64,000 nucleotides of DNA, taken from positions 3,720,001 through 3,784,000 of the forward strand of contig OX439129.1 of assembly GCA_949318235.1 (NCBI GenBank). The letters run 5' to 3'. The notes beneath the pieces were generated by a model. That model searched no databases. It saw nothing but the letters and a program-made list of their open reading frames with translations, and was not told the DNA's origin. This document shows positions 1 through 36,937 of this stretch, one piece after another. This DNA is from Ecdyonurus torrentis (Eukaryota > Arthropoda > Insecta > Ephemeroptera > Heptageniidae). Positions within the stretch are counted from its first letter, which is position 1; the number at the start of each line of letters is the position of its first letter. The position numbers and the translations under genes are program-made.

Positions 1-295
1 AACAAAAAAGTTGAGTAATATCCTAACAAACCTGACAATCAACCTTGATTTGGCCTGAGTCATTGATTTCTTATTTATTTTCCATTCACAAAGTGCCGCT
101 GCCGGTCACTGACGTCATAGCTCGCCTGGTCCATGCGCAAGTAAACCGGACGAGCTGTGACGTCAGTGACCGGCAGCGGCACTTTGTAAATGGAAAATAA
201 ATTAGAAATCAATGACTCCTGCCAAATCAACGTTGATTTTCAGGTTTGTTAGGATATTACGCAACTTTTTTGTTCAAGGTGTTCTACGCCTTTAA
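1..295. mobile_element. Family G foldback MITE, left end cut by window edge
   Basis: Nearly perfect palindrome with arms meeting at about 148; each arm holds a TGACGTCA-type site (107-114, 162-169). A second copy is at 47562-47877, where the terminal repeat reads TTTAAAGGC(A/G)TAGAACAC. Non-coding. Confidence 0.85.
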
Positions 296-299
296 TTAA

Positions 300-660
300 A
301 CATTTAAATCAACATTTACCACGCCCCTTTATATACTCTGCTTCACGTATATTTAAAACCGTCGCACGCTATTTGGTCATTTGTGGTGGTCAAAATCACA
401 CTTCATGCCACTTCATACAAGGCAATACCTGTTTGTCATTTGACCATAAAATGTGGCTGAGTGCTGATTAAAGCTAAAAACTTACATCAATCAAAGTATA
501 AAAGTCAGCTGATCATTGTTTGGCCAAAGAAAGATTAAACTTTAATTTAATATTCAAATTAGAAGCAAAAGTCGCAACAGATCTTAACAACTTGTGAAAT
601 TGTTTTTGTACCTTAAATTAAATTTAATTAAATTTTCCTAAAATATTAAGATCGCGATTT
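300..660. repeat. Family L interspersed repeat
   Basis: Matches 36747-37750 over most of its length (shared blocks such as GTGGCTGAGTGCTGATTAAA), where the second copy is broken by two later insertions. No ends or coding capacity seen. Confidence 0.7.
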
Positions 661-687
661 TAGGAGGTAAAATAACACGAGGATCAC

Positions 688-994
688 CATAGGGTGGTTT
701 CATTCATGTTAAAGTCGACGTCATAAGTGAGTACTAAATAACATGGGCCAGTATAGGAAAATTGCACATTTTGCCAGTTTAAAAATACTTAGCAATATTT
801 TTGAGAGCATTGATGTTGTTAACAGGTTGAATTAGTATCTCAAGTATGTGAGAAAAATAATAATGACCAAAAAAATAGCTAATTTTCCAAAGAAAATAGT
901 CAAAAACTAGGTTTGTCCTATGCTGAGCAATGTTATTTATTGCTCAAGAAGAGCTTCAAAAGAACTCAGAATGACGTCATGCGTACACACACTA
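688..994. mobile_element. Family A MITE
   Basis: About 300 bp with terminal inverted repeats related to TATAGGGTGTATGC. Same internal blocks as the copies at 8579, 24440, 31866, 34154, 35184, 44312 and 59586. Non-coding; contains TGACGTCA near 971. A TTTATT on the plus strand near 935 is a possible poly(A) signal for the HMG-box gene. Confidence 0.8.
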
Positions 995-1268
995 TTAAAA
1001 ATAAAAAAACTATTGTTGACTAATTATTTAAACAGAACAAAATATGCACTTTGCACGAAGTTTTAAAAGTGCGCCTGCAAACTTAAAGTTTTAGCCCCAC
1101 CAATAGTTTGCCTCTTCCTCACTCACAACTCAACTATTAGGGTTAAAATGTGTATTAGGATGCAGCAGATAGCACATGGTGGTCAGGTTTAGTAGAGCCT
1201 CGCTCAACTTTGCAGACTTAAAGTTTTAGCCCCACCAATAGTTCGTCCCTCCCTCCCTCACTCACAAC

Positions 1269-24166
<22,898 letters not shown>

Positions 24167-24439
24167 TTTACACAGCAAATATAAAACTCTAATATTTATA
24201 CTTCACAAATTTTATAAAAACACACATTAAGAGGAACTATTATTGACTTTAATTTAGACATTAACTTTCAACACCTCTAAAAAAACACGATGGAACAAAA
24301 AATTTTAATGGCGACTGAACAATTGAACAACGAAATTGTAAAAATAACAAAAGTGCGCGAGTTTTAAAAATATTAGATTTTAAAATTTAGATCCTTTCTT
24401 TTACATTTTCATACAGGAAAATTTTAATTCTTCGACATA

Positions 24440-24709
24440 TATAAGGTGTTTGCGTTCATGTTAAAGTTGTCGCCATGTTGGATCACTTAATTACATGAGC
24501 TGTATGGGAAAATAACTATTTTTACCAGTTTAAAAATACTTTTAGCAATATTTTTGACAGCATTTGAATTTCAATAATAACAAATAACAAACTGATTTCA
24601 AAGAAAAACCAAGTTTGTCCTATGCTGAGCAGTGTTATTTACTTCTCCAGTATGGCGTCTTAAATATTTTGTGTTTTAAATATGACGTCATTCACATACA
24701 CTTTTATAA
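24440..24709. mobile_element. Family A MITE, diverged
   Basis: TATAAGGTGTTTGCG start, shared GTTTGTCCTATGCTGAGCA block. It closes off the upstream side of HMG-box gene exon 1. Confidence 0.75.
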
Positions 24710-24719
24710 ACAAACAAAT

Positions 24720-25260
24720 TATCATACCTGTTATTTTATATTTTTAATTATTTTCTCCGATTAAAATTCAAATAAAACCTAAATCATAATTTATTTTAAT
24801 TTTGGTATAAATTTTAACAATAAATAAAAAAATAAATGATTTTTTTTATTCATGATTAAATTTCAAATCTAAACCATAATATAGGCCTATTTTTTACTTT
24901 TGGTAAATTTTAACATTATTTAATAAATCCAACAAATAAATAAAAAAATTACAAATAATTTTGCTGTTTTTATTTTTATTTTTTTTTTTTATTAAAATCA
25001 TACAAACAGCTTTTTAACAATACATATTTTACAATAATAATTAGCATTTTAATTAGCACATCAGTTATTATAATAAAATATATGCCACATGTTTGTTCAA
25101 CATAATATACATACAAAATTAAAATGACAAAATTTTCAGTCTTTACACAGTTAATAAGAAAGTAATTATAATAATGATTCAGTTCGTTAACCCTATATAG
25201 CTGATGCACCAGCTAGGCAACCATTACCAAACGTTCCAGAACGGTTAAAAATGTTTCAAA
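24720..25260. other. AT-rich intergenic DNA
   Basis: No gene or defined repeat recognised between the HMG-box gene start and 25260. Confidence 0.6.
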
Positions 25261-25524
25261 ATTGTATACCTAAATGAAACCATGTTAAATTTGTGACATG
25301 AAATGGGGACCATTTTGGCTAACTTTGACTTGGTTCCAAAATGGTTCCGGAACCGTACTGAACCGTTCTGGAACCGTACTGAACCATTCTGGAACCATCC
25401 AGAAAAAAATGGAACCATTTGTGCAACAGAGGCCTAGCTGTTCTTTTACACCCAAATATGTGGATTGAACCAAAGACGACGATTGTCATTTTAGTAGCAG
25501 AGAAGAGGGTTTGTAATCACATAG

Positions 25525-25710
25525 CAGCTAGCTAGACAGTAGATTATTTCCTAGACTGAGAATGTCACATCAATGCGTTGTCATTTGAAGTAACGTTACG
25601 TGTCTAGTTCTGCTTCTTCACCCAGTTGCAATTGTAGCGTGCATTGATCTGACATTCTCAGTATAGGAGATAACCTTGCTACTGTATAATATACGGTGAA
25701 CATTAATATA
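25525..25710. mobile_element. Family I hairpin MITE, diverged
   Basis: Arms around CTGAGAATGTCACATCA and TGATCTGACATTCTCAG, ends near ACAGTAGATTA and CTACTGTATAA. Confidence 0.7.
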
Positions 25711-25794
25711 CCACATTGAAACGTCATTTTTTTATTGGTACAAAATTTTATATTTCTGTTGGTTTTTGCACGCTAGCATAGGAAAAAAACATAC

Positions 25795-26100
25795 ATACAT
25801 ACATACATATCATGACGCTATAAATCCCTTTCGGGGTAAGCCAACAACACAGATGTTTTATCCTGACCCAGTGATAGACCTCCACAACTTCCTATCCTGA
25901 CATACTTCACTTGCTTCCTCCAGTCTCATACCTTGTTTAATACATTTCCTTTTGCATTTCATACTGCGTACATTCTTATTTTTCAAACATTTTCCAACCA
26001 CCTCAGACCATGATGTTTTAGGCAAGCTGCCTCTATCTCTCCTTCCATCCACTCTACTATGAAATACCTGCTTTGCTATTCTTTCATCACCCATTCTCTT
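25795..26100 (-). pseudogene. Truncated non-LTR retrotransposon 3' end
   Basis: 25858-26094 reads on minus as MGDERIAKQVFHSRVDGRRD then RGSLPKTSWSEVVGKCL, the conserved C-terminal segment of many Jockey/RTE-type RT proteins, followed by the typical CCCTTTCGGGGTAAGCC 3' UTR. Only the last ~75 codons remain. Confidence 0.75.
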
Positions 26101-26154
26101 ATATTTTTAATAGCATATGCTTTTATATTTATTTTGAAAACTGCTAATATATTC

Positions 26155-26156
<2 letters not shown>

Positions 26157-26251
<95 letters not shown>

Positions 26252-26287
26252 CTAAAAAAAGAGAAAAAAAAGGTAAAAAAAATGAAA

Positions 26288-26329
<42 letters not shown>

Positions 26330-26330
26330 G
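26157..26330. repeat. (GA)n microsatellite and poly(A)
   Basis: About 90 bp of GA then A-rich DNA ending in a 30-bp A run at 26297-26327. A G run is at 26587-26600. Confidence 0.95.
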
Positions 26331-26618
26331 ACCAACATTTTTAGTAGTAAAAATTTAATAACACATAAATACATAACAACAAAAAATTTAATTTTGAAAA
26401 AGCGACTTAAATTCAAATTTCTAAAAATTAAACTAAAATTAAGACTTATTTTAAATGATATCTACAATTATATATAAAAATATTATGCAAAAATTATGGC
26501 TAAAATATACATAAATATTTTATTTAATTATATTAAATTAATTTTGGTTTAAAATTAAGTATAAGGCATTCAAAGTAACTTCACTGGGGGGGGGGGGGGG
26601 GTTACATAACTAAATCTT

Positions 26619-27000
26619 AAATACCTTGTCAAGTTACTTTATTATCATTTAGAATACTAGACTGATAATTACCATACCTTATTATCCATGAATTAGACAC
26701 CAACATGTTGATTTTGTATTTATTTTCATTTTGACGGTTATTCACGTATCTGACGTCACAATGTACCACCACCAATCACAGTCACCGCTCTGGTCACGTG
26801 ATAAATTTAAGTCCCTCTCTCAAGTTCTTTACCACTATCACGACCACATCGGTATGTTGTGACGTCAGATACGTGATATAACAGTCAAAATGACAATAAA
26901 TACAAAATCAACGTGTTGGTGTCTAATTTATGGATAATAAGGTATGGTAATTATCAATCTAGTATTCTAAATGATAAAAAAATAACTGGACAAGGGATTT
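26619..27000. mobile_element. Family B MITE
   Basis: Full-length copy, lying 120 bp downstream of the TAPT1 stop; a TTTATT near 26720 is a possible poly(A) signal for TAPT1. Confidence 0.85.
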
Positions 27001-27123
27001 GATTTCAGGACAGTGGTCGTTTCTTATCACAATTGGAGGAAATTGCTAAGAATTGACCGCTGTCCTATGCTTTAAAAACTGATACAAAAAAAAAAAAAAA
27101 AAAAAAAAAAAGTTCAGACTGAC

Positions 27124-27669
27124 TCACTCAAAATCATTTCTATCAGAGAGAGAAATGGAAGGTTCGGAGCGTGTGCGTTTCTTTAAAAAAGCTTCATTTA
27201 AAATTTCCACTTCTTCTTCATCTTCGTCTTGAGAATCTCCCGCAGATTTATCATCAGAATCGTCATCTGTATCGGGGGTATCTTCCCTTAACACCTCAAT
27301 CCCCCCCGAGGGGGTGAAATCTCGTATCTTCTCATTCAAGCCTATGCTTGCAATACTTACGCAGCTATTGGTAAATATAGCAGGGGTGGTGGTTTCTATT
27401 GGAACACTGGGCAAGGGGGTCGGGGGTTTCTCAGGGGACGACTGTTGGTTTTCAAATATAAGCATCAGATCACACGCCTTGCCCAAGATGATGATACTGT
27501 TTAGAATTCTGAACGACGCTATGCATAAGTAAGCAAGAACTACCAAAGTCCCTGCGGCAGGGGTGTTGATTTGTAGTGCTTGGACCAGGATACGAACCAT
27601 TACCACTCCTAGGGGTAGAGGGATGAAGCCCATACGTCGAGCTACCAGGTCAGAGTGGTCAGATATCGC
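27124..27669 (-). CDS. TAPT1: TAPT1 exon 9 (stop)
   Basis: Acceptor attgcag, phase 0, 546 nt to stop. Encodes AISDHSDLVARRMGFIPLPL, the last membrane segments, then a 115-residue disordered acidic tail ending in RNDFE. Confidence 0.96.
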   Translation of the reverse strand, partial: AISDHSDLVARRMGFIPLPLGVVMVRILVQALQINTPAAGTLVVLAYLCIASFRILNSIIILGKACDLMLIFENQQSSPEKPPTPLPSVPIETTTPAIFTNSCVSIASIGLNEKIRDFTPSGGIEVLREDTPDTDDDSDDKSAGDSQDEDEEEVEILNEAFLKKRTRSEPSISLSDRNDFE

Positions 27670-28706
27670 CTGCAATAAGAAAAATATGAATTAAAATAAC
27701 ATATTGTACACGTTTAGAGGGTAAACATTTATTTCATACATTTTTTAATATACATGTTTTATTATTATTATTATATTTTAATTATTAACCGACTGATATC
27801 TCGCAAACTAGGACGGTTGCTAATAATAATAATAACACAAAGTAAAGAAGAAATGTTACTTAAAAATTTAGTTATGTCAAACATGTGAAAACAAGATCAA
27901 ATATTTAAGTTATTACAATTTAAAGATAACATGGAAATGTGGAAATTTAAATTTGAGAGGAAAATTGTAGTCAAATTTGAAACTTTTTTACAATTAAAAA
28001 TATCAAAAAAATTTTTTTTGGGTATAAAAAAATATATTTTAAATATTTTGGAATGTTTTATTGAAATTAAATCATGTACAAAAAATTATTGGGAAAATAT
28101 AGTTCTTCTTTTAGCGATTTCCGGTCCAAGTCAGTCACCCACCGCCTTAATAATAATTATAATTATTATTGTTATCATAATAATTATTAATTATTGTTTT
28201 AATAATTATGTTTTGTATATTAACTATCATGGATAGTAAGAACGGCCGCCAGCATCTTTGTATTCTTCAAATTTACAATTTCTTAAATTAACTAAATTAA
28301 ACTATTTAATTAATTTCACCACAGAACAAATTTGAACACAAAAAAATATAAACAAAAATAATAATAATAAAAAAAATAAAAATAATAATAAGACCAATGC
28401 ACATATCAGACAGTAAATGTGTCAAGTTTTAAATTTTCAAATTTTAATTATAAAGTTAAAAATCCTCGCAATCATTTGCAATCTGTGATGATCGATATGT
28501 TATATTTTTTATTATTATTTATTTTATTTATTATTATTAGGTACTTTTATTATTAATACCTACCTATTTATTATTATTATAATTTTTTTTTTTTTTTTTT
28601 TTTGCTGACAATTTAGAGAACTTAAACATAGAAGTGACATCCCCTGCATGTTTTAGCCAGATTTGAGGATAATTATTATTACTTTTTTATTTATTTATTT
28701 ATTTAC

Positions 28707-28751
<45 letters not shown>

Positions 28752-31700
28752 TTGATTTTGATTTTGATTTTGATTTTGATTTTTTTTTTTTTTTTTTTTT
28801 TTTTTTGCGAAGCTATTGCAATGATTTTGGAGATATTAAAGATTAAGATATTTAAATGAAAAATACTAGACATATTATTATGGTACTTTTACATGTTTTA
28901 AAGAGAAAGTTCAGTGGTTACAAGATGGCTTCTTCAATGTTAGATAATGACAAGATCATTATGATGACCCAAAGCCCTTCCGTAGCCCTGCAAATTCATG
29001 ATCATCCTGCGAGATATGCAACCTTCCCGTAACTTTTACGTACGGCTTTACTATAGAAAATGTTGTAGCAAGTTGCATATCTCGCAGGATGATCGCATGT
29101 TTAAGGGGCTACCATGGGGCTATGGAAGGTCTTTGGGTCATCATATGTCAGTTTATGAACAGTTCTTATTATTATCTAACATTGAAGAAGCCATCTTGTA
29201 ATCACTGAACTTACTCTTTAAGACATGGACAAATAAAGGAACAACTGCTTGGAGGCTGACTAGAAGCAATTTTGGTCACATCTGCTTTTGTTTCTAATTA
29301 CGTATACTACTCATGCGCAAGGCATCCAACATTTGGCCTCAAACCAGTTCTTCTTTTATTAATCAATATTGATTTTTTTTTTTTTTTTATTGTTTTTTCT
29401 AGGATATATTTTGAATTTTCCGTGATTTTGCTTCCTTGAGGTACAGTACAGCTCTAGCCAAAAGTTCCCCAATAATTTACATAGCCACTCTTTGCTATCT
29501 TTATGAGAAAATACAGCTGCTGCGGATGTCATGTTTGGTAACTTTTGGCCAGAGATGTACCTTACTTTATCAGGTTGCTAAGTTACTTACATGTTTCTGC
29601 CTGTATCACACGTCCACAGTACTTACTTACTTACGTACTTTAGTTACTTACTTACGTACTTTAGTTACTTACATGTTTCTGTCTAGTTTGAGCTGTATCA
29701 TACGCCAGGCTGGTGGTATAATCTCTGTATACGTCCACAGTACTTACTTACTTACGTACTTTAGTTACTTACATGTTTCTGCCTAGTTTGAGCTGTATCA
29801 TACGCCAGGCTGGTGGTATAATCTCTGTACATGTCCACAGTACTTACTTACTTACGTACTTTAGTTACGTACATGTTTCTGTCTAGTTTGAGCTGTATCA
29901 TACGCCAGGCTGGTCGTATAATCTCTGTACATGTCCACAGTACTTACTTACTTACGTACTTTAGTTACGTACATGTTTCTGTCTAGTTTGAGCTGTATCA
30001 TACGCCAGGCTGGTGGTATAATCTCTGTACATGTCCACAGTACTTACTTACTTACGTACTTTAGTTACGTACATGTTTCTGTCTAGTTTGAGCTGTATCA
30101 TACGCCAGGCTGGTCGTATAATCTCTGTACACGTCCACAGTACTTACTTACTTACGTACTTTAGTTACTTACATGTTTCTGTCTAGTTTGAGCTGTATCA
30201 TACGCCAGGCTGGTCGTATAATCTCGGTACACGTCCACGGGAAGTTCATTGAACCTGGTGATGAAGGCGTGTTTGATCCAATCTACCAGTAGCTCAGCTA
30301 GCAGCACCATCACACAGTCAGGTACCAGCACCCAGAACCTCTCTGTAAGTATGTAAGTATGTAAGTATGTAAGTAGCTCAGCTAGCAGCACCATCACACA
30401 GTCAGGTACCAGCACCCAGAACCTCTCTGTCATCAACAAATAGACCACATTAAATAATATAAAAGTATTGTTCACATGGAGTGAAAACTCGACGTCCGTC
30501 AACATATATTGACGGAAACTGATGGTTACGCCAATTTGTTTGTTTCACATTAGAAAAAAATTCGCATTACTGGGCATGCGCGGGAAAACTGACGTATACC
30601 GACGGATTGAGCAGCGCTAATATAAACATATTGCCCCTTTCACATGTATTATTGTTGACGGATACTGACGGATGGAGCTGCGCTTATGTAAACAAATGAA
30701 ACCGTTCACATGCACCCGTCGCTACCCATCAGTACCCGTCATTTTGACGGATAGCGACGGGTAGAAAAGCTGGGTGTTGCCAGCTTTGCCCATCAGTATC
30801 CGTCGGTATCCGTCAGTTTTAAAACCATGTGAAAGTTTTTTTTTTTTTTTTTTTACATTATAAACAAGTTGCAACAATACTTTTTACACTTTGTTTACCT
30901 GTTGACGTCCGTCGACGGACGTTAAGTTTTCACTCCATGTGAATGATACTTAAGTGTTGTATTAAGTGTTGTATTCAGATGGCTTATATCTCAAAATCTA
31001 AAAAGAGAGCTGCCAAACTTTATGATGTGACATTTATAAAATTATACCTATGATAAAGTTTTCAGAACTCGTGACCATCAGATAAGAGAGAAAAACTTAA
31101 ATTAACATGGGCTCTTATGGGACTAAAACTTCATCAAAACTGATGACAATTTTTACCAGAATGTTTATTTAGCCCCACGAGACAGCGTGAAAATACTGTA
31201 AAGTATGCAATTTGCGTGAAAATTCATGTTTATGACGTCAGAAACATGCAAAAATTAGTACGAAAATGTTGTGCGGGTTGCATAAATCGAATTTTCTGAT
31301 CACTGCTACGGGGCTACTGTTGGTTTTTGAAACAAACTAAAGTTATTTATGTAAGTCCCATCAAGTGTTTTGTGATATAAATGCCTATGTTTTTCTCTGG
31401 TCTATTCCTTTAAGATGACAGCCAAAGTAAAATATACATAATATATCTTACATACATACATATAATAACATATCGATGTTGGGATGCAGAAATGCGACCG
31501 ATGAGAAAAATCATGAGTAAAAACCTCATGATTTTTCTCATCGGTCGCATTTCTGCATCCCAACATCGATATATACTGTACCCCTTGCACATCCTTGTCG
31601 CCATGTCGCCATGTTTGTGGTGCCTAATACATTGTCCAGCATAGGGCAAACATCATTTCTACTAAGTTTTAACATAACAAAAGTTTATTTCAACTGAACA

Positions 31701-32368
31701 AACTTTTCTCACATTCTTGTAGCTTATTAGGAGCTAGAAATAAGTCTTTGATTGAGCTTTGATGCTAATTTTGCTATTAAAAATATAAAAATGATGTTTT
31801 TCCTATGCTGGCCTATGTATTCCTGACCAACAAGATGGCGGCTCTTAAATATGAGTGCAATCAGTCTATAGGGTCTATACGTTCATGTTAAAGTCAACTG
31901 AATAACTGGATAACATTGGTGACATAGGAAAATACAGTAACTTATTTTGCTAGTTAAAAACCACTATGCAATATTTTTTTAGAACATTGATGTCGTAAAT
32001 ATGTTTAATTAGTATCTCAAGTATGTGAGAAAAATAACATAAACAAAAAATTAACAGATTTCCCAAAGAAAATTGTCTTAAAGTTTGTCCTATGCTGAGC
32101 AATGTTATTCACTACTCCAGTATGGCCTCCAAGCGCAATAAATATGACGTCATCTGCATACACGCTATACATTACCTTCTTTCCATGAGTATTCCTTCAT
32201 GGTCTGCAGTACGACAATGAAGAGAAGTACGAAGAGATGAAACCTCTCTCTCACGTCGCTGCACGACACTTGGAACAAGTTGTTCTTGTCAAACTTCTTG
32301 AAGACACTGCCTTTCAGCTCCACGAACTGGAACATTAAGTATGGCTTAACTTTTTTGGGGTTTACCCA

Positions 32369-32436
<68 letters not shown>

Positions 32437-35400
32437 TTAATTTTTTATTTTATTATTAGGCCTTTTTTTTTTTATATATATAACAAAAAATAATAGCTAA
32501 TAAATGCTATTTCTGAAGAAAATACAAAGCTTAAAATATGATTTGAAACATAATAACATTTTTCTTTCCCCCATTCATTACTTTAATGTTTCTTTTATTT
32601 ATTAAATTTAACTTTTATTTTTTTTAGTGCAACGAATGATGGTCGCAATTTGCAATATAAAAAGTTCTTGTTTATTTTTAATTTTATACAAAAAAAAAGT
32701 AATAATAATAATAATAATAATGGTTTTACATGTTTGCACAGTAATTAGACAGTATGTTATGTCGTATACTGAGAATGTCAGATCAGTTCTGCGCGCCAAT
32801 TGCGACTTGTGAAAGAGGTACTAACTAGACGCCGTCATTCTAAGTAACGTTAGGTGTGTAGATAGTATCGCTTCCGCAGTCGCAATTGGCGCGCGGAACT
32901 GATCTGACATTCTCAGTATAGAAGATAACATACTGTCTAATTAATGTGACATGTCTGTTTAAAAAAAAAAAATAAAAAAAAAATTGGGCTTTTTAAAGGC
33001 ATAGACTACAGAAAACAGCATGACATGTGCTTTTTAATAAACACGAAATTAGATCTTCAAAACTGATGACAATTTTTACCAGAATGCTAATGTAGCCCCA
33101 CGAGAGAGCGTGAAAATATCGTAAAGTATGCAATTTGCGTGAAAATTCATGTTTATGACGTCATAAACATGCAAAAATTAGTTTAAAAATGTTGTGCGGG
33201 TTGCATAAATTGAATTTTCTAATCCCTGCTACGGAGCTAGAGTTAGGTTTTTAGATATACTTAAGTTATTTATGTACATCAAGTGTTTTGTGATATAAAT
33301 GCTTATAAATAAATTAAATAATTGTTTATTAGGCATGAATAACATATAACAATACAAAATAAAATTGTTACAGACAAAGATAAAGTAAAACCCAATAGTT
33401 AAGGAGAAAAAGGCAAATGCCCATACACATTGTGATATCCTACCATGCATAAAACAAGTCAGAATACAACTGCTTCGTCAGAAATAACATAAACATAACA
33501 ATGATATAATAAAAAAAAAAGTTTTTCTCTGGTCTATGCCTTAAAAAAAACAATAAAACCTACAAAAAAGATTAAGAAAAAAAATTAAACCCATAAAACC
33601 CACTATCTCGCGAGCTTTTTTAAAAAATCCCTGTTTTTTTTAACCCCTGCCTGCATTAAATATGAGGTGTGCACGTTGCTACTACTCACGTTGTTAGACA
33701 TCATGATGGTGAGCAGAGACTTGTTGCTGGAGTTGATGGCTACGTTGAGAGTGGTCGCTTGGAACAACACCAGCAGACTGTGGAGAACTGACGTACACTG
33801 TCAAGGAAGCTATATACCAACTTAACTTTTGTATTCACATGCATTAATTGTATCTCAAAATTATAAAATAAAACTGACAAACTTTATGATGACATTTGAA
33901 AGTTAACAGTAACAGCTACCTATGATAACATTGTCAGAACCCGTGAACATCAGATAAGAGAGAAAATAATTATTGAAATTAACATGGGCTCTTATGGGAC
34001 AAACTGCAAAAAATCATAATTTAGAATCTAGCATGGTAACCCACAAATTGTTTACATTTCTGAAGATACCTAGTTTGCTAGTTTGCGAGATAGTACACGT
34101 AAAAAAATAACTAAAAAGTTGATATTTAGACTTTTTATAATAAATATGTTAGGTATAGGGTGTATGCATTCATGTTAAAGTCGACGCCATGTTGGATAAC
34201 TCAATAACATGGGTGACATAGGACAAAAAATTATTTTGCCAGTTTAAAACCACTATGCAATATTTTTGAGAGCATTGATGTTGTAAATATGCTGAATTAG
34301 TATCTCAAGTATGTGAGAAAAATAACATGAACAAAAAACAGTAACAGCTACCTATGATAACATTTTCAGAACCAGTGACCATCAGATAAGAGAGAAAATA
34401 ATTAACATGGGCTCTTATGGGACTAAAACTTCACACAAAAAAATCAATATTTAAAATGTAGCATGGCGACCCCCTAATTGTTTTACATTTTTGAAAATAC
34501 TTTATCCTAAGGTATCACTGGGGGAAATGTCAGATTTTTATTTCTTTGCAATTTTTTAGTGAAATCCCGCAGTACCTGATTTTACGCCTTAAACCTAATA
34601 CTTAGTACGTACTTATGATAATTATTATAATTACTTAGAGCGACTCTCCACACAAAATGCACTTTTATTTTTATTAATCATAATTTTAATGGGATTTCCA
34701 AAAATACAATTATTTTGTCCAAAAACTCAATCATGATAATTTAAATCTATGTTTTAAGAAAATTGTCAACTGAAAACCTAAGCATATTTTAATTTTTCAC
34801 CCTTTTTTATCTTTTTTATCTTTTTTATTATTATTATTATTATTTTTTTTTTTTTGGCACCGTTTTTGAGCTTTTTAGGCACCTTAATATACTGTATATA
34901 AAAAAAAGGCGTTATCAGAGATGTGTGTAGTTGCCAGTTTAATACAATAACATAATAATAATAACATGCATATTGCCAATAAAATAATAAGCAGAGCAAG
35001 GATACAGACGTAGATGACGGCAAAGAAGAGATGAGGGATGACACCAAAGTGTTCTCTCTTACGTCCTCGAGGTTCTGTAGCCGTCCACAGCAACGCGTCT
35101 ATCGTATCTTGTCCAAATGCAGAGAATAATCTGTCACCAACCTACAACGTAATATACTAATTAATACATAATATAGATACATATATAACGTGGGTACGCA
35201 TGACGTCATTCTGGAGTACATAATGAATAACATTGCTCAGCATAGGACAAACCTAGTTTTTGGTTATTTTCTATGGAAAATTAGCTATTTTTTCGTCATT
35301 ATTATTTTTCTCACATACTTGCAATACTAATTAAACCTGTTGTTCTTAAAAATATTGCCAAGTATTTTTAAACTGGCAAAATGTGCCATTTTTCTATATA

Positions 35401-36893
35401 CCGCCTAATGTTATTTAGTACTCACTTATGACGTGGACTTTAACATGAATGAAACCACCCTATAGGGTGTATGCCTTCATGTTAAAGTCAACGCCATGTT
35501 GGATAACTCAATAACATGGGTGGTATAGGAAAAAGAAATCAGTGTACCAGTTTAAAACCACTGTGTAATATTTTTTAGAGCATTGATGTTGTAAATATGT
35601 TGAATTAGTAAGTATACAGTGTGTCCTACCTCTAGCATGTTGTAGAAGATATACAGCTTGATAATAGACTGAGACTTAATGAGGTGGTACATCATAGAGG
35701 TGTCAATATAGGTCATTGCCACACTGCAGGAGATCAGAATTACACCCTTAAGAACATCACAGATTTCAGCTGGCTTTAGCAGTCCTCGACGTACACTGAA
35801 AAATAACATTACACTGTAGCCATACATTTGTATACAAGTTAGCAGCTTCAGTAGCCAGTGCAATGTAATCCTGGTGACGAGCTGATTACATTGAACTGGC
35901 TACTGAAGCTGCTAACATCAATCTATATTGATTTGTATACAAGTTAGCAGCTTCAGTAGCCAGTTCAATGTAATCCTGGTGACGAGCTGATTACATTGAA
36001 CTGGCTACTGAAGCTGCTAACATCAATCAATATTGATTTGTATACAAGTTAGCAGCTTCAGTAGCCAGTGCAATGTAATCCTGGTGACGAGCTGATTACA
36101 TTGAACTGGCTACTGAAGCTGCTAACATCAATCAATATTGATTTGTATACAAGTTAGCAGCTTCAGTAGCCAGTGCAATGTAATCCTGGTGACGAGCTGA
36201 TTACATTGAACTGGCTACTGAAGCTGCTAACATCAATCAATCAAAAATAGATACTTACCCAAAGCAGCTCTGCACAGGCCTGGTTACCAAGGCCCACAAC
36301 GCAAGCACAAATCTGATAGGTAAGAATGTGAACACAAACAAGAAGGAGTCGGCACACTGCAACATAAGAAATATTAACTTGTAACCAAATTGACTTCAAA
36401 TCCAGGAAAGCGTACCTTATTATCCATGAATTAGACACCAATACATTAATTTTGTATTTATTTTCATTTTGACGGTTATTTCACGTATCTGATGTCACAA
36501 TATGTCATCGCCAATCACAGTCACCGCTCTGGTCACGTGATAAATTTAAGCCCCTCCCTCGAGTTCTTTACCCCTATCACGACCCCATCAGTACATTGTG
36601 ACGTCAGATACGTGAAATAACCGTCAAAACAAAAATAAATACAAAATCAACGTGTTGGTGTCTAATTCATGGATAATAAGGTATGGTAAGTATCAATCTA
36701 GTATTCTAACAATAAGTGATAAAAAAGTAACTTGACAAGGGATTAAAGTTGTCTCACGCTATTTGGTCACTTTTGGTGTCTAAAATCACATTAAAGTATC
36801 ATTCACATGGAGCAAAAATTCTAACAATTGTAAGTCCGTCTAAGTCAACGGATAAACAAAGTTGTAAAAAGTATTGTTGCAACTTGTTTATAA

Positions 36894-36937
<44 letters not shown>

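Noticed and set aside
26059..26331. Arg-Glu repeat frame
   Set aside because: Pure translation of (GA)n and poly(A).
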